Below are positions 51,312 through 63,128 of a DNA stretch of 64,000 bases, in pieces. The translations under genes and the position numbers were made by a program. How positions within the stretch are numbered: position 1 is the first letter of the stretch; each line of letters begins with the position of its first letter. The stretch is from Aquila chrysaetos chrysaetos. Taxonomy: Eukaryota; Chordata; Aves; Accipitriformes; Accipitridae. Location: NCBI RefSeq assembly GCF_900496995.4, contig NC_044004.1:77383538-77447537 (forward strand). The letters run 5' to 3'. Below the pieces are notes generated by a model, which was not told the DNA's origin, did no database searches, and saw nothing but the letters and a program-made list of their open reading frames with translations.

Positions 51312-52549
51312 GATAAGTTTACATAAGGAAGGAAATAATCAATTTAGGGCTGTTACTGAATGAGCTCTTATCGTGTTCATTTCCTCACTATTGCTTCTCA
51401 AGCTAAATATTACATGTTTAGGAGAAACTTCAAAAGATTTACCATTCTAGCCTCCGCATTTTATTAAGGAAGACTCCTTCAACAGCACAAAGCATTTGCT
51501 TGCACCACAATAAAAGTACAATTCACGCACTGACAAACTTTCATTTTAAGACACTGATATTTATGGTGAAGGAAGCAATACATTCTTGCAGGAAGACTAC
51601 ATTTTTCCAGCCCACTATTTAATATTTCATGCACAAAAGAGAGATTTTTAAAGGCACTACTAAGTCGTACACTAATTTCCCCTTCCGCCTCTGTGGATTT
51701 TCCTCTCCTTCTCCTGTAATGTACTTTGTTTAACTGCATTAGTCTACTTTTTCTCCAAGAAGAATGTTTTTTTAAGACCCTGATGACAATAGCATGATTT
51801 GTGGGTGCACATGATTTGTCATGCTAAAATTAAAAAATGTGGCTCTTATTTTGAGTCTGCATTAAACCATAAAAAAAAGTACATTGTGTCTGGTAAGTGA
51901 CCGACTATAGCCCCTTTGTCTACAGTAGCTTTGCAGGGCTCCCGAGAGCTTCATTGAGAGCAGAATTGGTTCCACGGGATCAAAATTCAGTTACTGGGAG
52001 AGAGTGAGGAGAGAGAGTCCCAACTTAAAAAAATTAAGGTAGCAATTAATAGATTTAAGTTGGTTGTAGCATGAATTGGTACTCCAATGTAAAACAACTA
52101 CAGATTTAATACAGTAGAGCTTTCATATGAACCTTATATGAGGACAATATTTGTTTCTCCATACTTGATCTGGCTCATACCCTGGTCACAGTCAGTACTG
52201 AGGAGGATTTACTTAGGTCTTACCTGGGATGTTTATTTTTCCACGAACACAGATTACATTTGTATCCTACCATGTTTGTGACTGGATTGTGTCCAACCGT
52301 TAAGAAAAAATACTGAGATGCTGTAACACTACCATTGCTATAAAAGCTTCTTCATTGGCATCCAACCGCTATAGCAAGCGCTGCAGAGTATACCAATTGT
52401 GGCCAATTCCCTGTGCCAAGAAATTTGACAATGATACCATGAACAAGCTGCAACTGAGAAAAAGGTCAGAAAATGGTGCCTTGGATCGATGTCTGCGGTG
52501 CACTTACATTTAGAACCAAAGTATGCAAAGCTTCACAGTTCATTTGAAA

Positions 52550-52610
52550 GGGGGGGGGGGGGGAACGAACGACACACGGGACGGGACACGACACGACACC
52601 AAAACAAAAA
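52550..52610 (+). repeat. G14 tract followed by GGGAC / ACACG low-complexity repeat
   Basis: Fourteen G (52550-52563) are followed by AACGAACGACACAC, then GGGACGGG and about three GACAC-type units (52585-52599), then an A/C-rich stretch. The G runs on the + strand could form a G-quadruplex. Length is likely to vary between individuals. Confidence 0.9.
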
Positions 52611-53949
52611 AACCCCAACACCAAAGTGTTGAAATTTTGATAATACAAGTAGAGGACTGGGGCTTTTTTGAAGTCTTTGGTTAAGTTAGGGGCTGAATGA
52701 TGTTTTGGTTTTAGGATATACATGAAGTATAACCCACAGAAAGCCAAAGTTGTCCTCACATGTCAGGAAAATCACTAGCAAGATATGGCAAAGGCTATTC
52801 CTGACCTTCTTGCATAGGAGTACGTCTGCTGTTTCTCACCTGACACTACTGGATATGGATCTGGTTAAGTACTTAGTTGCCACCTGATAGTAGTTGGCCT
52901 GAAAACAACAGTGAGAAAGACCATGCACTTTTCTATGTTTCTGGCCAACACAGATATGTGGAACACATCGACTCGTCGATTCTTCCTCAGGCTACTACAG
53001 TGCTTTCAATGCTAGAGCCAGTTTTCATAGTCATGGGGAACTGCAAACAATACCGAAAGCAACGAACTCATTATTAAATAGAGCAAGAAACTAGGGAGAG
53101 TGTTCCACGAATACCTGTCCTCTGATCCCCTAAAGGACACAGATCATAAGAGACAACTTCTCAGAATATAATCCAAAACCTTCTGGCTTGTTAGGCCTCT
53201 CTGTTAGTGTAGTACTGCAGTGCTTTTGATCTGAGGTCATGCTCAGACAGGAGCTCAATATAATGCAAAAGAGAAACTCTGGCAGGGCTTCCTCCCTGAG
53301 GGACCTTGATCCTGGAATTTACTTCTTCCCCTGATCCAGCGCAGCCTGGATTCTTAGACCATCAGGGCACTTCGTAAGGTTCATCCATTCCACTGTGAGT
53401 AGCCTCCTTCCCAAAGCTACCATTACAAATACTTGCCTTGCTCAAGTTACAGCACTGTTGGATCCAGGTATTTCATTCTAGCACATCTTTAATTTACAGG
53501 GCTAGATTTATTTATGGAGCAGACCACTTCCCTCCCGGAAAGGTTATATACTTTTCATCACCTATAATGAATATATAGTTTAATGAATTCATCAAGAGCC
53601 TGATTTAAAGACCTTGAAATGAAGGGGACCCTGTTCAACAGTTTGCTGCCTCAAGAAAATACAGAACACTCAGCTTGGATTTTATGTAACACAAAGGATG
53701 ATGCATTTGCATTTAACAGCCAATTTTAAGCAAGAAATTTAATGCTTCTCTCCCCGGGCCCCATGATGTATGCAGTCTCGGCTAGGCTTTGATCCAAAAC
53801 CCTTGCCCTAACTCTTCGAGGTACAAATACTGCAGTGCAGAAATTGTTTGATATGGATGCTCTCTAAACTGTTTCCCAGAGAACATTCAAATAAAACAGG
53901 CATTGTACTTCAGTAGGCAGTGCTATACTTCTGCAGGAATGCTGACATT

Positions 53950-54015
53950 AATTTACAGAGAGGGCAACAAAGTTGTCCAAGGATCATCAGGTGCTAAAGA
54001 GATGGGCAGGCCTTC
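53950..54015 (-). repeat. Possible MIR / CORE-SINE fossil, reverse orientation
   Basis: ATTTACAGAGAGGGCAACAA followed by AGTTGTCCAAGGATCATCAG resembles the reverse complement of the MIR core (ttacag...cagagagg..aag..acttg.ccaaggtcacacag). Only about 65 bases align by eye, so this is weaker than the copy at 55084-55175. The two would be independent insertions, because they lie in opposite orientations. Confidence 0.38.
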
Positions 54016-55083
54016 CTGCTGTCCAGTACATCCAGTAAGATGAGAAGATCACTGAAACAATGTGGTAATGAGTAACCAATTGTTTTGAGTGAGACTTTCC
54101 GTGGTACTCTGTCTGTACACTTTATAAATCATTGACAGCTTTGTTACGCAAGTGGTCTCTGGTACCTTGTAAACAGAGCTTCTCCATGCTCTGTTGATCT
54201 TTCCACTGCAATTTGTTGCAGGCCTAATAGCTGCTTAAATAATTTCTGACATCTAAAAGCACAGGCCAGATCTAAAAGTGTAAATTTAGGCTTAGCTGCT
54301 AAATCTAGATACCTACTGCTGAGCTTGAAGTGTCTGCATTAGGGTGCTTGACATTATGACTGCAGCATGCTCAGAGCCTCCACAGCAAGTTTATTCTATT
54401 AAGTTTAAGCATCTGGCTCCTGTTTCCAATGTCTCAATTTAGGGAATCAAAATTGGAAATTCTGGTCGAATGCCTGGGACACTCAAAAGAGAGGTGAAAC
54501 TCTGGAGCGAGTAAAATTTGTGTTAATTCTTTGGATGACAGTGCCAATTCTGCAGAGTGCCAAGAGTTCTGCATGGCCCAGCACCCCCAGGTAGTCACAC
54601 CTCTCTAGCAGGTGACCACTGCGTGAAATACCAGCATTTACTGCCTACACAGTCTCCAGGAAAACATGGAGACTAACTCTTACGGACTCCAAACTTACGA
54701 TTACTGTCTTCTCTGAGCCGTCAAAGGCCAGACTTTTACAGGAACTGTACGGCTCTTGCTAACAGCTGTCCTCTTGGAAAAGGAAGCATGAAGATGGTGA
54801 CCAACTAGAAAACAAAGGAAAAAGACATCCCATTACATGCAAGCAGAAAATATTTTTTTGAGTGCAATGAAGCAAAGATACTTTACTAAACTAATCTCCC
54901 GTGTAGCACATCGAGGAGTTTCATCCTGTAGGGAAGGGAAGCACTTGGTCTTGGTTTGATCACCTCCACAAGCTTTAACGTAGAAGTACAGCAAAGTTTG
55001 ATCTAAAAGTCAGAAGTAACGCTATGCACGTGGCATAATTCATCATTTGTCTACACGCGTTTCATTTCCATCTTACACGGAAG

Positions 55084-55175
55084 TGCTAGACAGGCTGTTT
55101 AACCTCTTGGATTCAGTTTGTCTGCATAAGAGGGATAGTAATACTCACTTTCCTCAGGAGGTCATTTTTGCTTTA
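55084..55175 (+). repeat. Probable MIR / CORE-SINE or L2-end fossil
   Basis: The run of TTTAACCTCTTGGATTCAG, then TTTGTCTGCATAAGAGGGAT, then AGTAATACTCACTTTCCTCA follows the well-known MIR 3' core (cttaacctct...cctcagttt...catctgtaaaatgggg...taata..acct.cctca) nearly in register. MIR and related CORE-SINE or L2 tails are ancient in amniotes, and heavily decayed copies survive in birds. Similarity is by eye over about 90 bases, so family assignment within MIR/L2 is open. Confidence 0.55.
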
Positions 55176-56520
55176 TTATTGTTGCTGCTACAGTTGATCA
55201 TTATTACTAAACCAGATAATTGTCACATCAGTAACATGAGTTTATGTCACCTGCTTAGGATTGCTAGGTTGTCATTACACTCATGGTTAATTATAAAGTG
55301 GGTTGGCTAGTTTTTCTATGATAATGAGAAAATCTAAATATACACCTACTCCGGGCTGATAACGCCAAATACCATGTACACTGGCAGACCCTAGAAACAG
55401 AAAGTTTAGTCAGATGGCAATAGATTTCAGCAAAATACTCTGGATTTACACCAAGAGGAATGGGATTGGACTAACTCTTATTAAATTCGCCTGTGTTTGT
55501 AATCACAGGCTTACTAGCCTACTACCAAAATTTGACCTAAAAGGCGTCAGTACTAGTGCCAAAAATTGCATTCTGGCCAAAATAAATATTTTACTTTCAG
55601 TAAATAAATTTTCACTTTCCTGCCTAAGACTAATGTTGTTGAATTACGGCTGAAAAGCTCAGAAGCCCTCTGCTTCCAATATAAGCTACTAATGAACGTA
55701 AGGGACATTCTGCATCACAGTCCAAGAGCCAGCAGGATCTTCCAGTGAGAGTCTAGGAACTCCACAGAAGCGCAATCTAATGGAAAAAATATGACCGAAC
55801 GTAATCCCCAGTAGAAATGTTCCTTATATCTGTCTTTTTCAAGAAACATTTTTGCTGGTGTAACATTAGCTAATTCTTGGAGTTCTCAAGTCTGCCTACA
55901 AAAGTATTAACAAAAGGGTTTTAGAAAAATGTGACACACAGCATAGCTCAAGGCTCTGCATAAACAGGGCACTTCATTTTCATCAGGGGTTTGCTCTGGT
56001 GCCCTTTAGTGTAATTTAATAAATAAAAACACAGGAAGAGAAAAGGCAGCAAAATGCAGATACAGATGGTAAGCTAGGAAGTTTTTCACTTCGCCACAGA
56101 ACTGCTATCCCCACAGTAAATCAATACTGAAATCTCAGTCTGAATGCCAACCAGCCCTGTCACACCTATTTTCTTGTATTTGCATTTCTCAGTACGCAGG
56201 AAGCTGTGCAGTCTGAAAAACTTCTCGGTGTTAACAGCGCAGTTCAGGAGGTCACTCCAGCCACACTCTTGAGGTCTGCACTCAGGCTCCCTCCATCCAA
56301 GAGCATCATTACAGCTGCAGAAGGCAGTTATGTGCATCACTCATAGCGTGGCAGGAAATCGGTCACAGCATGGTGCACATTGCTGCTTGTTGTTATCGTT
56401 ATTTTCATTCACAGAAACAATTTAATAACCAACAAAGGAAGAAACTGCCATCAGCATTAGGCTGTTTTGTCTAGGATCCTGGCTCTGAGCCTTGAATGTT
56501 TGTCACTAGGTGATATGATA

Positions 56521-56577
56521 ACGTTAGCAAATAATAATGATAATACTGATATGATAAATAATATCAGAAGATAAAAG
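56521..56577. repeat. AT-rich ATAAT/GATA low-complexity stretch
   Basis: Irregular repeats of AATAATGATAATA and ATATGATAAATAAT type. Several GATA words occur, which is expected from the composition. Confidence 0.7.
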
Positions 56578-58439
56578 GAACACAATGTCTACTGTAACCG
56601 ATCCTTGACTGTTATTTTGTCTTTTTCTCACTTGTATTATGGCACACCACTGATTATCTGCTTTCCTGTATGAGTCACATCACAAATTATATCATTTATC
56701 CTTTCAGGGGGTTCAAATGAAATCATAAACCATGGAGAGCAAAGCTTGCCTTGCACCCTAATGCAATCTAAAGTGCCTGGTGGAATAATTGTCTGCCTGT
56801 TGACTGCTCTGCTTACAGGGCATTTAAAGAAAAACAATGTCTGACTGCATTTTTTTTTGCTTCATTTATATTCACCTCATTCTTTCATACTTCTACACCT
56901 GATGCTTTCGCTCACTTTCTCTTGCTTACCTTTCAACTGCCTCCTTCTCCTGCCCTTTCCCAGCTTCCTTCCTTCCTCCTCCAGTGACAAATTAATCCTT
57001 TCTTTTTCCTAAGCCTGAGACTGAAATCGTGTCCACAAAACCCTTTAAAAATCTTTTAGGTAGGTGGGGTATATTCTACAGGTTTTAACCAACAGCCATA
57101 TGTCATGAAGTGCACGCAGGAATGCACTGGGCACAGTGTCCAAGTGAGCATGAAAGCCATCCAACCGATCTAATCAGACATACAACCAAAGCAAACCGAA
57201 ACCACAGAAAATGTACAAGAATGTATTGAAACATCAACTATGCATCACCATCTTCCCCCTGTCCCTCTCATCTGGCCCACAGTTTTGGGTCACAGAAATG
57301 TTTGGTAGATGTCATACAACCTTCATCTGAACCTGCTAACTCATCAATTTTTTTATTTCCTTTACTTCTTGAATGTAATTAATAAATTTTATATTTTTAA
57401 GTTCAATGATTTGTAAACATTTATAATTCGAATGCTTCAGATTACCTCTTTTTTGTAAAAGTTGTGTGTTGCTAAGGCAGAAGATAGATCTGTCTTCAGT
57501 AGATCATCCTGGTGAACTGCACCCTGATGACTTTGCTCTAAGGAAGCCAGGTTATAAAAAGTTTTTTCAGAACTACACATACAGTGTCCATGCATTACAC
57601 TTCCAGGTTACACCACATGGGGTTTATTATTTCTATCTGCACAAGATTTTTGTATGCAAAGTGCTACTGCACACCTTATCCATGCAATTCTTTAAATATT
57701 TTTCTCTGAATAACTGCATTTTGCAATTGTTGCAAAATTATCAAATGTCATTCCATCGCACGCTGAAGTTGGTGAAAACCTGTTTTCGAAAAAGCGGGCT
57801 GAATTTACATTGTTCAGTTCTGACATATATTCTATAATATGTCAAAAATAATCCAGTAACAATTGCATTCAACATGACTCTACTATGATTAGCTGATACC
57901 AAAAAAATCGGACATTTTAAGATTTAAAAAATGAAGTCAATGTTAATTAGTTATTGTGCTGTCTGCTTCATGAAATTCAGTTTTAAATATAATGCCTATC
58001 AAGGCTGTATTTTAGAAACATTTTCCCACAATTTCCGAATGATGAAAGAAGTGGCCACATAAAAAAGTATTCTTCTCTAGCACTTCATGTACTGCATGTT
58101 ATGGCATGACCTCTACTTTCACTATTCACTCTTTATTCTGTAAATAATAGATAATTATACATTATATAAAACTATAATCATTGTTAATTTGTCATTTTCA
58201 AAGAGCTACCGGGAAAACACAGCTACCTGTGAAATGTGTTTGTTATTACACAACTTCATTTTAAAAAGACTATCTCTACAATCACCAATAGATGGAAACT
58301 TTCAATTTTCCATTTAAAAATATGCAAAACCACAGAGTTTATTTCCAAGACTGGCAGAGGAGAAACTCCTTTCCTAGCCTGTTTCATAAAGGCACCATAA
58401 ACATTCTTCTTTGTTTCAGTGTTTGTTTACTTCCACTAC

Positions 58440-58900
58440 CATTTCATGCAGCGAGTCCACGTGTGACTTTTTTGGTTTTATCCATGATTCGCGAAATGGG
58501 CAAAACCACCAGAAATCCATAATCTTGGGTCCCTGAGCAGATTTTCTGCTGGTGGGCTGGGAAACCTTTACCCCCATCCTCAAAGCCTCCATTCCGGGAT
58601 CGTGACACATGAGTCTGCGAGCTGCGGGTTACGTCAGGGACGGCCCAAGGAGTTTTGACCTAATTCAACTGTGATGAGTGGAAGTAACAGGAGCGAGAAA
58701 GCAGGGAAGTGAAGCGCACTGCTACATCTAGCGACCGAAGGATTTTCTCGCTCTCGGCTCACAATTTGTGGCCCACTAAGTGCCTCGAGAAACTCATTTT
58801 CAAGTTTGCACTGGGAACGATGCTAGAGGTGAAGGGCTCCGAGCCCTGCAAGGCACTAATAGCCAAACAGCCCTTACGAGTTTTAACGAGCGATGGAAAA
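58440..58900. promoter_or_regulatory. CpG-enriched patch with a CRE/ATF-type site
   Basis: About 20 CpG fall between 58480 and 58870 by hand count, several times the local background. The octamer TTACGTCA at 58629-58636 matches the CREB/ATF site, and an E-box-like CACGTG lies at 58458-58463. A 122-codon + frame begins at 58709 and runs beyond the patch to 59077 without a recognisable domain. The patch could be a small promoter or enhancer, but the evidence is base composition and short motifs only. Confidence 0.35.
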
Positions 58901-61900
58901 GTTAGAAAGTGGGGTCATGATTTTCAGGTATTTGAAGGCCTGAGTTACGTTAAGAAGAGTCTAGAACAGAAATGTTTTTCTTTTAATCAGATTCTGAACC
59001 AATACTTGCACCATCCCAGCAAAATGGCACTGGGCTACAGTTCAGTAAACAGAAAATACCAAAATGCTGATATGTAGAGTACCTTCAAGTGCCTATTAAA
59101 AGTCACATAGCATACACATGCCATTACACATTACAGGCATTTTATACAGTATCACTTGCTGGAATAATGGTGATCTTGCTTTTCTTTCCAAAAGTGAAAG
59201 GTGTAATTCTAGTGCTTTTTTGTGAACTTTTTTGAAACAATGACCATCGGTTCAAATCATATCTGGAGGAACAATCTGACTTGCCTGCATTTCCATTTAT
59301 TTATGGTTTACATTCAGCTCTCAAAATGTGGTTCCAAACTACCAAACCCACAACAGCTGTTTTCAGAAACTAGCATTTCTTATCGTTCGGTATCAAGCAT
59401 TAGAGCCCATTAGAGTATGGAAGGAATGCCACAAATGAACCAGGTTCCTAGAGTCCTAAGAGATTTGTTTCAATTTCTAATCAAACTGGTTCCCAGACTT
59501 AATTCAATCAGCCTTTATTTTTCCTACATGTTGGCAGGAAAAGGACTTTTTTTTTCCAGAAGCAATTACTGTAAATATAAATGGCTAAGCACTCAAGCAG
59601 TATATTAACAATTCTAAATCCTTTTCTTCTGCTCTTGATCATAAAAACCCTTCCTTCCCAGCAACAGTAATGCCCCTCTTTATAGCATAAAAAGTATAAA
59701 GAAAGACCATCTGGGCTAGCATGCCTGCCTTTTTCATACTTATACAGATTCAAGGTGACCCCTTCCAATGTTTCAGACTCCCCGATCTCTTTAGAAATAA
59801 CTGGAGACTTCTTACAGCTTATCTTATGCCCAGGATCTTTTGAAGTGCATCAGATCTATTAGACATGATGGAAGAAGAGGAAGGAGGGGGAATGAAATGA
59901 ATTGATACAGTGTTACTACCCGTGTTTATTTCAAGCTCACTTGGAAGAAATTTGTCCAGTTAGAGGATAGTGACTTCCCATATTACAATCAACAAGGGAA
60001 CCAAGTACATAAGTAATACTGACTTTCGCTGCTAAAAGCAGTGTACTACTGCTTTAAATGTTAATCATGTGGTGACATGACATGCTTAAGTGTTGAAAAG
60101 AGCACCCCACGATAATGAAAAGTGACACACTGCACGGAGAACCTCTTTGCAGCTGGGAAAAGCATTAGGTTTGTATAATGGGCTTCCCAGATAAAACAGC
60201 ATAGACAATTGGAGTTGCACAAATATATATACACACACTGAGAAAGAACGGGATAGAAAAATAAAGGGATATAGGTTAAATTTACAACAGTGCAGAAGTT
60301 GCTTTCTAGTACTTGAATTGAAAACAAACTACACTGAATGTATAACCATGATCACAGCTAGTACCATAGAATACTTGTTCAGTTCTGGTGACAAACTTCC
60401 AAGTGGTTTAGTATGTTCATGCTATTTCAATCGCCAGCTTGATATAAGCACAGCAGATTGTTTAATCACTTTTACGACCAATAAGCAGCATTGATTACCT
60501 AAGAGGGAGGAAGTATATCTCAGAAACTCAAACAACTTCTACAGGAAAAGTCTTTTTCCTGTACTTCAGATGCACCAGCCTCAAGGGCTGGGAGTGTCAG
60601 CAGTCGCTGACAGAGAAAAGGAGGAAGGCTACTAAAAGGTAGGTGCCTTCAGTTTGCAGCACCTCTACAGAGAACCCTTTTCTTGGCACCACGTAGCATT
60701 TAGGAACGTATGCTTTGGTTACATTTCCTTTTCCTGTTATCGCTTTCACGGGCAGCCTCCGAAGAACAACACACGCAACTACCCACACACGGTGCGAGGT
60801 GGCAAGAAAGTCCTCTTCACAGGAAATTCCCCAGTTATCCTAGGTTAATGGTGTGTGTTTTAAAAGAAGGCAAGGTCACTCCTTCATAATCCACGTTAAA
60901 AGAACATTGATGTTACAATGCAAAACCACCCAAAGAAATATAAAGACTATATAGGAACGGACAGGCATTATCCCTTCTGGGACATCAGCTCATGTTGAAC
61001 AGGGATCAGAGAGGCAGATCTCTGCATCCCTTCCCCTTTGTAAATTCATAGCACCATCCTCGCACCCCTTCAGCGCAGGTTTTTAGTTTAAAGAATAGTC
61101 CTATGGAGTTTTCACGCCCAGTGAAAATGCTGAATATAAGTGTATTAAACGGACTAAAAGAACATGTCAGGACCATGTCATCTGCAGTAAAAAAAAAAGA
61201 CACAGCATGGTATTTATACTTACTTATATCATAACTTTTACTTCAGTGACTTGGTTTCATCACATTTTACGAAAACACCCTACCTTTTAGGAATTTTTTG
61301 CTTATTTATTAACACCTGGCTACATTGTTTTCCTTTCGTTACGTTACATTTCATTTGCATCATTTCATCAAAGATCTTAAACTTGCTGACATTGCTGAAA
61401 CTTACTTATGTTTCCTCCTCATTTATTCAAGTCAATTTCTGTAACATTTCCTTATTCCAGATTTTCATTCTATTTTATCAACATAAAGGCAACTCTTCAT
61501 ATTTTAAGCAGAACATCTTGTATTTATGTGATTTTATTAAACCTTTCATTGGACATTTTAACAACGTCTAGTTGTTAGGCAACAATTCACGGTCAGGATT
61601 GATTACAAAGGAAGCTCCTAGATCACAAAGGTCCCAATGCTTTTGGACGGTTTCTCCGCATTTTTGTCCATGCATGCTGCTGTATGCATAAAGGGTGACA
61701 TCACTCATCTGCATTATTGTGCTGTACATTCATCAAAGTACTGATTAGAATCTAAAAGTTCTCAAATAGCAGGAGGATTTAGTAATTTGTAATCAGATAC
61801 ATAAGAGTGAACAAAAGGAAGTATCAGTGCTTTCAAAGGGAGTTTGTGACCTTCTTGTGCAGGTACTGCAATAACTTTCTCTGTTGATTTTAAGTTGTAC

Positions 61901-62739
61901 CTGAATGGCAATATTAACAAAGCAGCCAGACGTATATTACAGGTGAGGGAAAGTTTTCCAGTCAAGTATCTACTGTGTAATTACGTTTTAATATTTTACC
62001 ATGTATTTAGGAATATTAGTACACAAGAAGGAAGACAGACACAAGCAGCTTAGTATGGTGAGACTGTCAGACTTCAAATTTGTTGTGGCTAACATTTCTA
62101 GCGGTAATTTTCTGGTTACATATGGGCATGCTGCTGCATTGCCGCTGTTTTTTAATTAATCTGAGGCTGCGAAAGCTTTTCATTGAGCCGTAATGAAGTC
62201 CACAATGTGCACGTGTTGGATACTATGTGAAAAATTTAATGATAGCTAACATTATACATCTGTAGTGGGTATGAACCCTCTCTCTCTGAGGACATGTGGA
62301 AGGTTGCAAGCTACATCATGATGCGAAACAAGCCAAGCGTTTTATTTTTATTTCTATCAAAAAGAAACCTATTTCAATAGCGTATTTGTCTCCCTTTAGA
62401 CTGATTCTTCTATCTGCATAAAATGTCAATAAATCATTCCATACTTGATTATTCAAGTGCAGAGCATATCCCAAAGAAAGTTTACAGTTTCAAGTCAAGA
62501 CATCTTTGTCAATGACCTCAAGGCTCTCGCAGATCCCAGGTGGAACACAGCTCTCTAGTTCAGTTCTCACTTTCAGCCTCCCAGGCAATACCTGTTACTT
62601 CCAGTGTATTATTAAGTTATTGCTTTGCTTACAAACTGCAGATATGTTTCGATGACAGGCAGGAGTCTTTTCTCCCATCCAGCAAAGCCTGTCTCTCTCT
62701 TTTGAAGCTATTGATAGCATATTTGGGGGCAGGTTCTCT
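58901..62739. other. Unique AT-rich sequence between two CpG-rich patches
   Basis: No gene or repeat supported apart from the motif patch at 62120-62245. A short AT/AC tract lies at 60225-60240. The frame 61251-61571 (106 codons) is very hydrophobic and low in complexity, as expected from T-rich DNA. Confidence 0.55.
62120..62245. promoter_or_regulatory. Possible regulatory patch with homeodomain and E-box motifs
   Basis: TTTTTTAATTAATCTGAGG is followed by CATTGAGCCGTAATGAAGTC, then GTGCACGTGTTGG, which contains CACGTG, then TTTAATGATAGCTAAC. The mixture of complex sequence and clustered factor-like motifs resembles a conserved non-coding element. Evidence is motif density only. Confidence 0.2.
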
Positions 62740-63100
62740 GTCCCCACCTCCCGCAGCAAGATCCGAGCGCAGCAACAAGAATCCGCGGGAGTCTCAGGAC
62801 TTTCCGTCCCGCGTGGGGGCCTGCTGGGACCCCACTCAGCCGCACGGAGCTGCTTCAGACTGTTCAAAATTGCGTTCAGCTGCAACATCCTCCCAAGGGC
62901 TGTTTCAGCAGTTGGGGCTTGCCAGAGTTCACAAATGGTTTAAGTATCCCTCCTGCCTCGCCTCAGCTCGGTCCCGGGCGTGCTCCCCCCGTGAAAGGCA
63001 GAACGAGAGGGTGCTGCGGGGGCCAGGCTCCTGCAGCTCGGCGGTACCGAGGAATTCCCTCGTGCACCAGCGGTGCAGAGGCAATGGATGCAAGCCAGGG
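62740..63100. promoter_or_regulatory. CpG-rich cluster, candidate CpG island / promoter
   Basis: A hand count gives about 23 CpG in roughly 345 bases, with high GC, in a window where CpG is otherwise scarce. That fits an unmethylated CpG island in germline DNA. A 195-codon + frame (62540-63127) and a 97-codon - frame run through it, but both look like the result of GC-rich sequence with few stops. A short frame at 63084-63128 starts with an ATG in good context (G at -3, G at +4) but ends after 15 codons. I see no clear TATA box. Function as a promoter is an inference; a GC-rich repeat remnant is the alternative. Confidence 0.45.
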
Positions 63101-63128
63101 ATCTGGCTCAGAAACTGCTTTTTTTAGA

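Larger units (their letters stand above)
45267..52549. other. Unique non-coding sequence
   Basis: Holds the 42-nt poly(A) at 46123, the unrecognised 94-codon frame at 47184 and the small hairpin at 51291. A GT-rich patch lies at 50705-50745. Frames at 46548-46941 and 48405-48804 overlap on both strands with no family likeness. Confidence 0.55.
52611..58439. other. Mostly unique sequence with ancient repeat fossils
   Basis: Includes the two MIR-like fossils. The stretch 54265-54390, with TTTAGGCTTAGCTGCTAAAT and GATACCTACTGCTGAGC, is reminiscent of very old amniote interspersed repeats but is too decayed to name. The frame at 57466-57837 (123 codons) is rich in aromatic residues and unrecognised. 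Confidence 0.45.

Noticed and set aside
62540-63127. 195-codon + open frame
   Set aside because: Runs through a GC/CpG-rich cluster where stops are rare, is Ser/Arg/Pro-biased, shows no domain or signal peptide, and overlaps a similar frame on the other strand.
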